NCBI RefSeq assembly: GCF_037031225.1
Contig: NZ_JAYEZN010000001.1
Span: 1,426,001 to 1,490,000 of the forward strand
Direction of reading: 5' to 3'
Source: Halorientalis sp. LT38
GTDB lineage: Archaea > Halobacteriota > Halobacteria > Halobacteriales > Haloarculaceae
DNA length: 64,000 nucleotides
Part shown: one piece after another, positions 49,604-58,720 of the stretch
Layout: the number at the start of each line of letters is the position of its first letter
How positions within the stretch are numbered: the stretch's first letter is position 1
Notes under the pieces: model-generated
Seen by the model: the letters and a program-made list of their open reading frames with translations, nothing else
What the model was told of the DNA's origin: nothing
The model's database searches: none
Translations under genes and position numbers: made by a program

Positions 49604-51393
49604 TGTGCGGGATCATCGGCTGCGCCGGCCGCGACGGCGAGACGCTGGACGTGCTGGTCCACGGCCTCTCGAAGCTGGAGTACCGCGGCTACGACTCCGC
49701 GGGCGTCGCACTGGCCGGCAGCGACCTCGGCGTCTGCAAGACCGCCGGCGAGATCGACGAACTCCGGGCGGCGCTCGAGGACCAGTCCCTCTCCGGATCA
49801 GTGGGGATCGGCCACACCCGCTGGAGCACGCACGGGCCGCCGACCGACGAAAACGCCCACCCGCATCTCGACTGCAATCGCGAGATCGCGGTCGTCCACA
49901 ACGGCATCATCGAGAACTACCAGGAGCTCAGAGACGAGCTCTCGACGGCCGGCCACGAGTTCCGCAGCGACACCGACACCGAGGTCGTCCCGCACCTGAT
50001 CGAGGACGAACTCGCCGACGGCGCCGACCCCGAGGACGCCGTCCGGTCGGCCATCGCCCGCCTGGAAGGGAGCTACGCCGTCGCCGTCGTCCTCGACGGC
50101 GTCGACCGGATCTTCGTCGCGCGCAACGACTCGCCGCTGGTCCTCGGCGTGGACGACGACGCCTACTACATCGCCAGCGACGTGCCGGCCTTCCGCGACC
50201 ACACAGACAGAGTGGTCTACCTCGCGGACGGCGAGTTCGCGGTCGTCGACGCCGACGGCTACCGGGTGACCACGCTCTCCGGCGACCCCGTCGAGAAGAC
50301 GGAGGACACCGTCGACTGGGACCCCGAGGAGACGGGCAAGAGCGGCTACGACCACTACATGCTCAAGGAGATCCACGAGCAGCCCCGGGCGCTCCGGCAG
50401 TGTCTCCGGGGCCGGGTGGACGAACTCGCCGGCGAGGTCGACCTCGCGGACCTGGGCGACCTCTCGCCGCGGGGCATCCAGCTGGTCGCCTGCGGGACGA
50501 GCTACCACGCCGCGGTCTACGCCGCCCAGTTGTTCCAGCAGGCCGGCGTCCCCGCGCAGGCGTTCCTGGCCAGCGAGTACGCCTCCGCCACGCCGCCGAT
50601 CGGCGACGCCCTCGTCGTCGGCGTCACCCAGAGCGGGGAGACCGCCGACACGCTGAGCGCGCTGCGGGAGGCCCGCAAGCGCGGCGCACGCACCCTCGCG
50701 GTGACGAACACGGTCGGCTCGACGGCCGCCCGCGAGTGCGACCACGCGCTGTACATCCGGGCCGGCCCGGAGATCGGCGTCGCCGCGACCAAGACCTTCT
50801 CCAGCCAGATCGCGGCCCTCAATCTGCTCGCGCTGGCGATCACGAGCGTCGACGACGACCGCGAGGTCATCAGCGGGATGCGCGACCTGCCCGGGGCCGT
50901 CCAGGAGATCCTCGACACCTCCACCGCCGCCGAGATCGCCGAGGCCTACCGCGACGCCGAGTCCTATTTCTTCATCGGCCGCGGCCTCCACTACCCCGTC
51001 GCGCTCGAGGGCGCGCTGAAGATGAAGGAGATCACCTACAAACACGCCGAGGGGTTCGCCGCCGGGGAGCTCAAACACGGGCCGCTCGCGCTCGTGACCA
51101 GCGAGACGCCCGTCTTCGCCGTCGTCACCGGCGACGACGAGCAGGCGACCAAGACCGTCGGCAACGTCAAGGAAGTCGAGGCCCGCGACGCGCCGGTGGT
51201 GGCGGTCACCGACGGCGCGAGCGACGTCGAGCGCTACGCCGACCACGTCCTCGAGGTGCCCGACACCCACCGCCGGGTGGCGGCCGTCGTCGCCAACGTA
51301 CAGCTCCAGCTGGTGGCCTACCACACGGCGAACCGGCTCGGCCGCTCCATCGACAAGCCCCGCAACCTCGCGAAGAGCGTCACCGTCGAGTAA
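49603..51393 (+). CDS. glmS: Glutamine-fructose-6-phosphate aminotransferase (isomerizing)
   Basis: A 596-residue enzyme that makes glucosamine-6-phosphate from fructose-6-phosphate and glutamine. The class II glutaminase domain starts with the nucleophile Cys2 (MCGIIGCAG) and has GHTRWSTHG and ENYQELRDEL. Two SIS domains follow, with LVACGTSYHAAVYAAQ, TQSGETADTLSALRE and the C-terminal DKPRNLAKSVTVE. It is coupled to the nucleotidyltransferase by a one-base overlap. Its stop abuts that of the convergent gene at 51394. Confidence 0.96.
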   Translation: MCGIIGCAGRDGETLDVLVHGLSKLEYRGYDSAGVALAGSDLGVCKTAGEIDELRAALEDQSLSGSVGIGHTRWSTHGPPTDENAHPHLDCNREIAVVHNGIIENYQELRDELSTAGHEFRSDTDTEVVPHLIEDELADGADPEDAVRSAIARLEGSYAVAVVLDGVDRIFVARNDSPLVLGVDDDAYYIASDVPAFRDHTDRVVYLADGEFAVVDADGYRVTTLSGDPVEKTEDTVDWDPEETGKSGYDHYMLKEIHEQPRALRQCLRGRVDELAGEVDLADLGDLSPRGIQLVACGTSYHAAVYAAQLFQQAGVPAQAFLASEYASATPPIGDALVVGVTQSGETADTLSALREARKRGARTLAVTNTVGSTAARECDHALYIRAGPEIGVAATKTFSSQIAALNLLALAITSVDDDREVISGMRDLPGAVQEILDTSTAAEIAEAYRDAESYFFIGRGLHYPVALEGALKMKEITYKHAEGFAAGELKHGPLALVTSETPVFAVVTGDDEQATKTVGNVKEVEARDAPVVAVTDGASDVERYADHVLEVPDTHRRVAAVVANVQLQLVAYHTANRLGRSIDKPRNLAKSVTVE

Positions 51394-52035
51394 TCAGTCG
51401 CCGTCTTCCGTCGCCGACTTGTCAATCGCCGTCTCCTCTTGCGAATCCCGCTGTTCGGACGGCTCCGGCGGTTCGAGTACAGCCCAAAGGAGCCGGCCGC
51501 CGCGCGTCGCCGCGAGTTCGCTCGCCGAGAGCGGGATCTGTACCGCCAGGGCGGCCAGGCCGAGCAGGATCAGTCGCCAGCCAACGCCCGCCTGCGAGAT
51601 TCCGCCCAGGGCGAGCGAGAGCGCGACCTCGACGAGCACGGCGACGCCGACGACGATCCCGAGCGCCCGGACGGGGGCGTCGCCGATCGCCCGCCCCGTC
51701 GCCTCGGTGCTGGACCGATCCCAGGCCGTCGCGAGCGGTTCGGTGACGCGCTCGAGCAGCCGGATCATCGGGCCGACGGTGTAGGTCTCCCGCAGGTCGA
51801 TCACGATCACGTCCGGCTCCGGTTCGGCGGTGAGCCACCGGTAGCAGAACGAGCCGCGAGTCCACCGGCCGGCGGTGTCGGCTAGTCGCCCGACGACAGA
51901 CGCGTCGGCGGCGGTCGCGAGCCGAGCCGAGAGCCTGCCCCAGGCGCGACCGACGCGTGACCCGGCGAGCCAGTCACCGACGACGTCACGGAGGCGGCCC
52001 CGCTCGTCGGCGTCGGCGGGCGGGTGGTCAGGCAT
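51394..52035 (-). CDS. Membrane protein of unknown function
   Basis: A 213-residue protein. The N-terminal half is soluble and Arg/Asp-rich with the conserved-looking DVIVIDLRETYTVGPMIRLLE. Two hydrophobic segments follow (ALGIVVGVAVLVEVALSLAL and LILLGLAALAVQIPLSAS), and then an acidic tail. No family is recognised. Its start overlaps the end of the DUF4330 gene by 8 bases, so the two form an operon and probably act together. Confidence 0.75.
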   Translation of the reverse strand: MPDHPPADADERGRLRDVVGDWLAGSRVGRAWGRLSARLATAADASVVGRLADTAGRWTRGSFCYRWLTAEPEPDVIVIDLRETYTVGPMIRLLERVTEPLATAWDRSSTEATGRAIGDAPVRALGIVVGVAVLVEVALSLALGGISQAGVGWRLILLGLAALAVQIPLSASELAATRGGRLLWAVLEPPEPSEQRDSQEETAIDKSATEDGD

Positions 52036-53131
52036 CGGTCTCGACGTCGAGGACGGTCCCGCGAAGCGTAATGCTGTCGAACTCCAGTGCGACGGTCTCG
52101 CCGTCGGTGAGTGGCCGGCCGTGGAAGCGGAGTTCGGAGCCGTGACGTCTGGCGGTCGCCCGGACCGTCAGCGTCACGTCGAGGTTGCGCGGGTGTTCCC
52201 GGACGAAGAGCTCGCCCGCCTCGTTCGACCGGACGAACGTCGCGGGTTCGGTGGAGACGTCGGTGACCCGGGCCGTGGCGCCGCGGTGCGTCTCGACCTG
52301 TCCGGCCGCGATCGCGTCCGCGACTTCCGGGCGGACGTTCTCCCAGGAGAGGGTCATCGTGACGGGCGCAGGCTCGCCGGCGGGGTCGAGCGAGCCCACC
52401 TGTTCTACCGTCCCGTTCAGGTCGGCCACGTCGCTCGTGTGGAACGGGATCCGAGACCCGACGCGGAGCCCCCGGTCGGCGAAGTGTGGCTCCCCGTCGA
52501 CCGTCAGCGTCCGAAGCGTGAGGGACATGCGGAGCCGACGCTCGCCGTTCCGACGGGCGGGCCGCGACGTGACGGACTCGACCGTCGCCAGCGTGTGGTT
52601 GCCAACGGTGTACCGGTCGCCGGCTTCGACCGCGGCGGCCGCTGTCGGATCGAGCGTCGTTGTGACCACGACCGCCGTCGATTCGGTCCGGAGCGTCGAC
52701 CGGTTGGCCTCGACGGCTCGGACCTGGCCCTCGGCACGGTAGCCGTCGCCGGCCATCGGGACCGTCGCACCGGTCCGGAGGGCTGGCGTCCCCGCCACGT
52801 ACTCGACGCGGGCGAAGACACCGACCTGCCCGTCGGGTGCGCCCGTGAGGTGGACGTCGGTCACCGTCGCCGTCCCGTCGGCCCCGCCGAGGGAGACGTT
52901 CTCCCCGGTCTGAACTGCCGACGCGAGCCAGGTCGGCTGTGGGCCGAGCGCGACCGTCGCGTAGCGGGTCTCGGGTTCGGCGTCGGTGTCCGTTCCGGAG
53001 CTCGGGGGTTCGCTGCCCCCGGTCACCAGCGCGATTCCGGCCGCGACCACCGCCAGCACGACCAGCACGACGAGCGCGTCGACGACGTTGACGCGTCCGA
53101 ACAACCGCCCCTCCTCGTCGATCAACGTCAT
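52028..53131 (-). CDS. DUF4330 family membrane-anchored protein
   Basis: A 367-residue protein. After MTLIDEEGRLFGRVNVVDALVV comes a single membrane helix of about 25 residues, then a large extracytoplasmic beta-rich part with repeated strands such as VTDVHLTGAPDGQVGVFARVEYV. The FGRVNVVDA start is typical of DUF4330, known from bacteria and haloarchaea. It is the first gene of a two-gene unit with the membrane protein downstream and is divergent from the sulfosugar-synthase-like gene. A TATA-like CTATA lies 30-34 bases upstream of ATG 53131. Confidence 0.82.
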   Translation of the reverse strand: MTLIDEEGRLFGRVNVVDALVVLVVLAVVAAGIALVTGGSEPPSSGTDTDAEPETRYATVALGPQPTWLASAVQTGENVSLGGADGTATVTDVHLTGAPDGQVGVFARVEYVAGTPALRTGATVPMAGDGYRAEGQVRAVEANRSTLRTESTAVVVTTTLDPTAAAAVEAGDRYTVGNHTLATVESVTSRPARRNGERRLRMSLTLRTLTVDGEPHFADRGLRVGSRIPFHTSDVADLNGTVEQVGSLDPAGEPAPVTMTLSWENVRPEVADAIAAGQVETHRGATARVTDVSTEPATFVRSNEAGELFVREHPRNLDVTLTVRATARRHGSELRFHGRPLTDGETVALEFDSITLRGTVLDVETDA

Positions 53132-53250
53132 TCTCTGTCCGCCGCGTCGAATGCTGCGGGTATAGTGGTTTCGACGAGGTGGCCCGCCGACGGGGCCGTT
53201 CGCGGGCCGGCGAGGCGTCGGGCGGAGCGCAAGCTATTTATTCGCCGGCA

Positions 53251-53271
53251 GTTACTCACGAACCGAGTAAC
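53251..53271. promoter_or_regulatory. Inverted repeat GTTACTC-N7-GAGTAAC at a start site
   Basis: A perfect 7-bp inverted repeat ends two bases before ATG 53274. A TATA-like CTATTTATT (53234-53242) precedes it, so the repeat would cover the expected transcription start and could be an operator or a short leader hairpin. Confidence 0.5.
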
Positions 53272-53273
53272 TA

Positions 53274-54443
53274 ATGACGATCCTCGTGACCGGCGGTGAC
53301 GGCTACGTCGGGTGGCCGACCGCTCTGCGAATCGCGACGCGCACGGACGAACGGGTGCTGGCAGTGGACAGTTTCGAGCGCCGGGACTGGGTCGAGGAGG
53401 TCGGCTCCACGAGCGCCGTGCCGGTGGCCTGGATGGACGAGCGCCTCGCCGCGGCCCGGGAGGTCCACGACGTCGACAACCTCTCTTTCGTCCAGGGCGA
53501 CCTCGTCGAGAAGGAGTTCGTCGACGAACTGCTGACCGTCCACGAACCGAACGTCGTGGTCCACGCCGCGGCCCAGCCCTCCGCGCCGTACTCCCAGATC
53601 AACGGCGAGCGGGCCAACTACACCCAGCACAACAACATGCAGGCCACGCGGAACCTGCTGTGGGGGCTCGAGGAACACGACCTCACCGACACCCACTTCG
53701 TCGAGACGACGACGACGGGCGTCTACGGCGCACCTGAGTTCCCCATCCCCGAGGGCGGCGCGGTCATGGAGAACCAGGGCGAGCGCGACGAGGTTCCCTT
53801 CCCGGCGATGGCGGGTTCCTGGTACCACCTCACCAAGAGCCACGACGCGGCGAACCTGCGGCTGGCGAACAAGCAGTTCGGGATTCCGGTCTCCGACGTC
53901 CGGACGGCCATCGTCTACGGCACCGAGACCGACGAGACCCGGTCCGACGACCGGCTGAAGACCCGCTTCGACTTCGACTACTACTTCGGCACCGTCGGCC
54001 ACCGCTTCTGCGCGCAGGCCGTCGCGGGCTACCCCGTCACGGTCTACGGCAAGGGCGAACAGCGCAAGCCCTTCATCAGTCTGGAGGACACGGTCGAGGG
54101 GCTGGCGCAGCTGGCGCTGGCCGACCCCGACGACCGGCCCGAGGACCTGACCGTCTACAACCAGGTCACCCGCGCAATCAGCATCGTCGAGATCGCCGAG
54201 ACCATCGCCGACGTGGGCAGCGAGTTCGACCTCGACGTGGCCGTCGAGCACTTCGAGAACCCCCGCGACGAGGACGAGACCCACAAGATGGAGATCGAGA
54301 ACGGAAACTACGAGGCGCTCATCGGCGAGCAGGCCCAGGACTTCGAGGGCGGCGTCCGCGACATCTTCGAGACGCTGACCCGCTACACCGACACGATCGA
54401 GGCCCACGAGGACCGCTTCCTCCCGGGCGTCCTGGAGGAGTAG
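53274..54443 (+). CDS. UDP-sulfoquinovose-synthase-like NAD-dependent epimerase
   Basis: A 389-residue extended SDR. The NAD site is LVTGGDGYVGWPTALRIA and the catalytic tyrosine-lysine pair is in WYHLTKSHD. Features of the SQD1/Agl3 group are AAQPSAPYSQI, the ANYTQHNNMQATRNLLWG segment and YFGTVGHRFCAQAVAGYPVTV. SQD1 enzymes combine UDP-glucose and sulfite to give UDP-sulfoquinovose, a donor for sulfolipids and for sulfated archaeal N-glycans. The next epimerase gene begins two bases downstream, implying a shared transcript. Confidence 0.87.
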   Translation: MTILVTGGDGYVGWPTALRIATRTDERVLAVDSFERRDWVEEVGSTSAVPVAWMDERLAAAREVHDVDNLSFVQGDLVEKEFVDELLTVHEPNVVVHAAAQPSAPYSQINGERANYTQHNNMQATRNLLWGLEEHDLTDTHFVETTTTGVYGAPEFPIPEGGAVMENQGERDEVPFPAMAGSWYHLTKSHDAANLRLANKQFGIPVSDVRTAIVYGTETDETRSDDRLKTRFDFDYYFGTVGHRFCAQAVAGYPVTVYGKGEQRKPFISLEDTVEGLAQLALADPDDRPEDLTVYNQVTRAISIVEIAETIADVGSEFDLDVAVEHFENPRDEDETHKMEIENGNYEALIGEQAQDFEGGVRDIFETLTRYTDTIEAHEDRFLPGVLEE

Positions 54444-54444
54444 G

Positions 54445-55389
54445 ATGGACGTCCTGGTCACCGGCGGCTGCGGGTACATCGGCAGCGCCCTCCTCCCGCA
54501 GTTGCGGGCCGACGACGCCGTCGACCGGGTCGTCGTCCTCGACTCGCTGTCGAACGGTTCCCCGCGCGCGCTGCTGGGGACCCTCGGGAACGGCGACCGC
54601 GCCGACGTCGACTTCAAACGCGGCGACGTCCGCGAGTACGGCGACGTGGAGAACGCCGCCCGCGGCGTCGATACGGTGATCCACCTCGCAGCCATCACCG
54701 GCGCGGCCAGCACGCACGACCGGCGCGAGGAGACCCTGGCGGTCAACTACGACGGCACCGAGAACGTCCTGAAGGCCGCGGGGAAACTGGGCGTCGAGAA
54801 CGTGGTTTCGGCCTCCTCCTGTAACATCTACGGCCGGGCGATGAGCCGGGACATCGACGAGTCGGTCGAACCCGACCCGATCAACCCCTACGCCGAGGCC
54901 AAGTACGAGGCCGAGTCCCTCCTCGCGGAGTACTGCGAGAACCACGACATGCGCGGGACCGCCCTCCGGATGAGCACGAACTACGGCTACTCGCCGGGGA
55001 TCCGGTTCAACCTCGTCGTGAACCACTTCGTCTTCCGCGCGCTCACCGGCCGGTCGCTGACCGTCTACGGCGACGGATCGAACTGGCGCCCGTTCATCCA
55101 CGTCGAGGACGCCGCCGCGGCGTACAAACACGCCGCCTGCAACCCCGACGACTGGGAGAAGGAGGTGTACAACGTCGGCACCAACGAGAGCAACTTCCGC
55201 ATCTCGGAGATCGCCGACCTCGTCCGTGACGAAGTGGGCCCCGTCGACGTGACCTACCTGGAGGACGAACACCCCGGCCCCTCCTACCACGTCAACTTCG
55301 ATAGACTGGGCGAGACCGGGTTCGAGCCCGAGTGGTCGATCCGTGAGGGCGTGCGGGATCTGGCCGATCGGTTCACCGGCGAGGAGTGA
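54445..55389 (+). CDS. NAD-dependent sugar-nucleotide epimerase/dehydratase
   Basis: A 314-residue extended SDR. It has [19 protein letters not shown] for [12 protein letters not shown] before the active site, and the catalytic [22 protein letters not shown] is the usual motif near the C-terminal domain. It resembles UDP-glucose 4-epimerases and relatives; the sugar is not defined. The ATG follows the upstream stop by one base. The two enzymes likely make donors for surface glycans. Confidence 0.87.
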   Translation: MDVLVTGGCGYIGSALLPQLRADDAVDRVVVLDSLSNGSPRALLGTLGNGDRADVDFKRGDVREYGDVENAARGVDTVIHLAAITGAASTHDRREETLAVNYDGTENVLKAAGKLGVENVVSASSCNIYGRAMSRDIDESVEPDPINPYAEAKYEAESLLAEYCENHDMRGTALRMSTNYGYSPGIRFNLVVNHFVFRALTGRSLTVYGDGSNWRPFIHVEDAAAAYKHAACNPDDWEKEVYNVGTNESNFRISEIADLVRDEVGPVDVTYLEDEHPGPSYHVNFDRLGETGFEPEWSIREGVRDLADRFTGEE

Positions 55390-55438
55390 CCAGCCCCCAG
55401 AACGATTCGCTTTTGCCGACGCCCGCGATAGCCGGGCC

Positions 55439-55984
55439 ATGGACCGACTTCTCGCGTCGCTGCACGAGGCCCCCATCGTCGACAAGGACGGCTACGAGTA
55501 CCTCGTCCACCCGATCAGCAACGGGGTGCCGATGCTCGATCCGGCGCTCCTCCGGGAGGTGGTCGTCGAGGTCATGCAGCGGGCCGACCTGGACGTGGAC
55601 AAGATCGTCGCCCCCGAGGCCATGGGCATCCACCTGGCGACCGCCCTCTCCCTGCAGACGGACATCCCGCTGGTCGTCATCCGCAAGCGGGCCTACGGCC
55701 TGCCAGACGAGGTGGCGCTGCACAAGTCGACGGGCTACTCCGAGTCGGAGATGTACATCAACGACATCGAACCCGACGACCGCGTGCTGATCGTCGACGA
55801 CCTGCTGTCGACCGGGGGGACGCTCGCGGCCATCTGCAACGCCCTCGACGGCATCGGCGCTGAGATCACGGACATCGTCGTCGTCATGCGCAAGGTCGGC
55901 GACTCCGCGATGGACGACGTCGACCACGAGGTCGAGAGCCTCGTCGACATCACCGTCGCCGATGGCGAGGTCACGATTCACTGA
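55439..55984 (+). CDS. hpt: Hypoxanthine/guanine (or adenine) phosphoribosyltransferase, archaeal type
   Basis: A 181-residue purine salvage enzyme. The PRPP loop is [20 protein letters not shown], and earlier segments are [17 protein letters not shown] and [14 protein letters not shown]. The sequence matches the haloarchaeal HGPRTase-like family, which transfers ribose-5-phosphate from PRPP to a purine base. The base specificity cannot be told. The purine permease and the GMP-reductase-like gene follow, so this is a purine salvage neighbourhood. Confidence 0.88.
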   Translation: MDRLLASLHEAPIVDKDGYEYLVHPISNGVPMLDPALLREVVVEVMQRADLDVDKIVAPEAMGIHLATALSLQTDIPLVVIRKRAYGLPDEVALHKSTGYSESEMYINDIEPDDRVLIVDDLLSTGGTLAAICNALDGIGAEITDIVVVMRKVGDSAMDDVDHEVESLVDITVADGEVTIH

Positions 55985-56011
55985 GGCGCAGAGCCCGCCG
56001 TCCCGTTACGA

Positions 56012-56084
56012 TTTCGTCATGTTCGTACCGGCGAGCGAGCCGTCCCTTCCGGGACGAAACCCGCCTGCGCGCCCGATGACGAAA
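56012..56084 (+). other. Long stacked hairpin between hpt and the permease
   Basis: TTTCGTCAT (56012-56020) pairs with ATGACGAAA (56076-56084). Inside, GGCG-A-GCG (56030-56037) pairs with TGCGCGCC (56066-56073) with one mismatch and one wobble. At the tip GTCCC-TTCC-GGGAC (56042-56055) closes. The three helices are nested in one 73-base element that starts 28 bases after hpt and ends 37 bases before the permease ATG. Confidence 0.5.
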
Positions 56085-56120
56085 GTACTATGACATGATG
56101 TCTGCTGGATAGGGCTATAG

Positions 56121-57500
56121 ATGCCATCAGCAACAGACGGGGAGATCGACCTGGACTACGAGCGCGACGACCGGCCGCCGTGGCCGAAGTCGCTGCTGCT
56201 GGGGCTGCAGCACGTCGCGGTGATGATCGTGCCGGCGACGGCGGTCGCGTTCATCGTCGCGGACGCGACGGGGATCGGCGCCGCCGACACGGCCTATCTC
56301 GTGCAGATGGTGCTTTTGTTCTCGGGGCTGGCGACGATCGTCCAGGCCTACGCGCTCGGGCCGGTCGGGTCGCGCCTGCCCATCGTGATGGGGACGAGTT
56401 TCACCTTCGTCGGGGCGGCGACGACCATCGGCGCCGAGTTCGGGCTGGCGGCGGTCTTCGGCGCGATCCTCGTGACCGGCTTCTGGGTCGAGGGGCTGGT
56501 CGGCTGGCAGTTCAAGCGGATCAAGCCCTACTTCCCGCCGCTGGTGACGGGACTGGTCGTCGTCATCATCGGTCTCTACCTGATCCCGGTCGGGATGGAC
56601 TACGCGGCCGGGGGCGTCGGCGCCGCGGACTACGGATCGATGACCAACCTGGGGCTCGCCGCGCTCGTCCTCGGTATCGCCGTGTTGCTCAACATGTTCA
56701 CGAGCGGGGTGATGCGCCTGCTGAGCGTGCTCGTCGGCATCGTCGTCGGCTACGCCGTCGCCGTGGCGCTGGGCGTCGTCGACTTCAGTGCGATCGGGCA
56801 GGCGAGCTGGGTCGCGATCCCGCGCCCCGGCGCCTTCGGCTTCGAGTTCGAACCCATCGCCATCGTCACCTTCGCCTTCCTCTTTCTGGTCTCGGCGATG
56901 GAGACCGTCGGCGACATGTCGGGCATCACGGCCGCGGAGGGCCGCACGCCGTCCCACGAGGAGTTCCGGGGCGGGCTCCTGACCGACGGCCTGCTGAGTT
57001 CGATCGGCTCGGTCTTCGCGGCCTTCCCCGTCACCTCCTTCTCGCAGAACGTCGGCATCGTCAACTTCACCGGCGTGATGAGCCGCCACGTCGTCGGCGT
57101 CGGCGGCGTCATCCTCGCGGTGCTCGGGTTCAGCCCGAAGGTCGGCGCGGTCGTGACGACCATCCCCCAGCCGGTGTTCGGCGGCGCGGTCCTCCTGATG
57201 GTGGGCATGGTCGCCGCCTCCGGGGCGCGCTTGATCTTCCTCCACACCGACCTCGACCGCCGGAACATGGTCATCATGGCCGTCTCGCTCGGCCTCGGTC
57301 TCGGCGTGGCGACCCGCCCGGAGGCGCTGCAGGGCCTGCCCGCGGCCGCCGAGACGTTCTTCGGCGAACCGGTCATCCTGACGGCGCTGTCGGCGCTGGT
57401 GCTCAACACGTTCGTGCCCGGCGAGCAGAGCCCGCTGTTCGATTCCGCACCCGACGAGACGCCCGCGGAGTCGATCGGCCTCGTCTCGAAGGACGATTAG
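56121..57500 (+). CDS. NCS2 family nucleobase:cation symporter
   Basis: A 459-residue transporter with about 12-14 helices. The N-terminal KSLLLGLQHVAVMIVPATA and the central DMSGITAAEGRTPSHEEFRGG, with the conserved Gln/Glu/Asn positions in FSQNVGIVNFTGVMSRHV, are typical of the xanthine/uracil permease family. The neighbours hpt and the GMP-reductase-like gene point to a purine base as substrate. A structured element precedes the gene. Confidence 0.92.
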   Translation: MPSATDGEIDLDYERDDRPPWPKSLLLGLQHVAVMIVPATAVAFIVADATGIGAADTAYLVQMVLLFSGLATIVQAYALGPVGSRLPIVMGTSFTFVGAATTIGAEFGLAAVFGAILVTGFWVEGLVGWQFKRIKPYFPPLVTGLVVVIIGLYLIPVGMDYAAGGVGAADYGSMTNLGLAALVLGIAVLLNMFTSGVMRLLSVLVGIVVGYAVAVALGVVDFSAIGQASWVAIPRPGAFGFEFEPIAIVTFAFLFLVSAMETVGDMSGITAAEGRTPSHEEFRGGLLTDGLLSSIGSVFAAFPVTSFSQNVGIVNFTGVMSRHVVGVGGVILAVLGFSPKVGAVVTTIPQPVFGGAVLLMVGMVAASGARLIFLHTDLDRRNMVIMAVSLGLGLGVATRPEALQGLPAAAETFFGEPVILTALSALVLNTFVPGEQSPLFDSAPDETPAESIGLVSKDD

Positions 57501-57514
57501 GAGTCAGTCAGCAG

Positions 57515-58600
57515 TCAGTCGTCGCCATCGACTTTCGCGTGTTTCGTGCTGTCGACGCTGATGGTCTCCCACTCCTGATCGGTGTGGGCGCCCTCGCGTT
57601 CGCGAGCGCTCGCCGCGACCTGGATGAACTCGGCTTTCTCCCGCGCGTCGGGGATCGTGTGGCCGCCGCAGTAGGAGAGGCCGGACTTGATACCGGCGCA
57701 GAACTCCCCGGCCACGTCGGCGACGGGGCCCTTGAACGGGGTCAGGCCCTCGACGCCCTCGTCGGCGGTCACGTCCTCTTCCTTGTCAGAGCGGTCCTCG
57801 GCGGCGGCCGTGGTTGCCATCCCGCGCGAGCGCTTGTAGCGCGTCCCGTCGATCTCGACGGTGTCGCCGGGTGACTCGGCCGTCCCGGCGAAGAGACTCC
57901 CGAGCATGACCGTGTCCGCGCCCGCCATGAGAGCCTTCACGGCGTCGCCGGAAGTCCGGATCCCGCCGTCGGCGCAGATCGTCACGTCGAGGTCGGCTGC
58001 GGCCTCGGCGCAGTCGTCGACGGCCGTTAGCTGGGGGACGCCCGCGCCCGCGACCTTCCGGGTGGTGCAGTGCGAGCCGGGGCCGATGCCGACCTTCACG
58101 CAGTCGGCGCCGGCCGCGGCGAGGTCCTCGACGCCAGCGGGCGTGGCGACGTTGCCCGCCACGAGTTCGAGGTCGGGGTAGGCCTCGCGGATCTCCGCCA
58201 CGGCGTCCAGGGTGCGCTCCATGTGCCCGTGCGCGACGTCGACGACGACGGCGTCGACGCCGGCGGTGGCGAGCGCCGCTGTGCGGGCGACGTGGTCCTC
58301 GTCGATGCCCACCGCGGCGGCGACGGGCAGGCCAGCGTCAGCGACGGTCGCGACCTCGCTGGCCTGCTCGTCGACGGTGAGAAAGCGATGGATCGTCCCG
58401 ATACCGCCCGCTTCGCCCAGTGCGATGGCCAGGTCGGCCTCGGTGACGGTGTCCATCGCCGCCGAGACCAGCGGGTTATCGAGTTCCAGGTCGGGGGTGA
58501 GCCGGGCGGTGAGGTCCACGTCGCTCCGGCTATCGACCGGCGAACGCTTCGGCACCAGTAACACGTCTCCGTAGCTCAGTCCCGTTCGCGGTTCGTCCAT
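57515..58600 (-). CDS. GMP-reductase-like / IMPDH-family enzyme without CBS domains
   Basis: A 361-residue TIM-barrel enzyme. It has [16 protein letters not shown] at the start, [19 protein letters not shown], and the catalytic cysteine in [15 protein letters not shown]. Then come [21 protein letters not shown] and [13 protein letters not shown] dehydrogenases normally have a CBS insert and an Arg-Tyr pair in the flap; here the flap reads [14 protein letters not shown], without Arg-Tyr, and no CBS domain is present. That favours guanosine monophosphate reductase, which returns GMP to IMP. ATG 58600 places YGDVLL at the usual distance. Confidence 0.82.
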   Translation of the reverse strand: MDEPRTGLSYGDVLLVPKRSPVDSRSDVDLTARLTPDLELDNPLVSAAMDTVTEADLAIALGEAGGIGTIHRFLTVDEQASEVATVADAGLPVAAAVGIDEDHVARTAALATAGVDAVVVDVAHGHMERTLDAVAEIREAYPDLELVAGNVATPAGVEDLAAAGADCVKVGIGPGSHCTTRKVAGAGVPQLTAVDDCAEAAADLDVTICADGGIRTSGDAVKALMAGADTVMLGSLFAGTAESPGDTVEIDGTRYKRSRGMATTAAAEDRSDKEEDVTADEGVEGLTPFKGPVADVAGEFCAGIKSGLSYCGGHTIPDAREKAEFIQVAASAREREGAHTDQEWETISVDSTKHAKVDGDD

Positions 58601-58720
58601 GACCGCACAGGTAAAGCGGTTGCGGACGGATAAATCCGCCGTTCCCGACAGAAGGTGTCGGCTCTTGTCAGCGAGGGCCAACCACGAAACTTTGTAACCC
58701 CTCGCGTGGACGGAGGGATT

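Noticed and set aside
56012-56084. Interpretation as a purine riboswitch
   Set aside because: The element is one long hairpin, not the three-way junction with two kissing loops of purine riboswitches, and that class is not known to me in haloarchaea.
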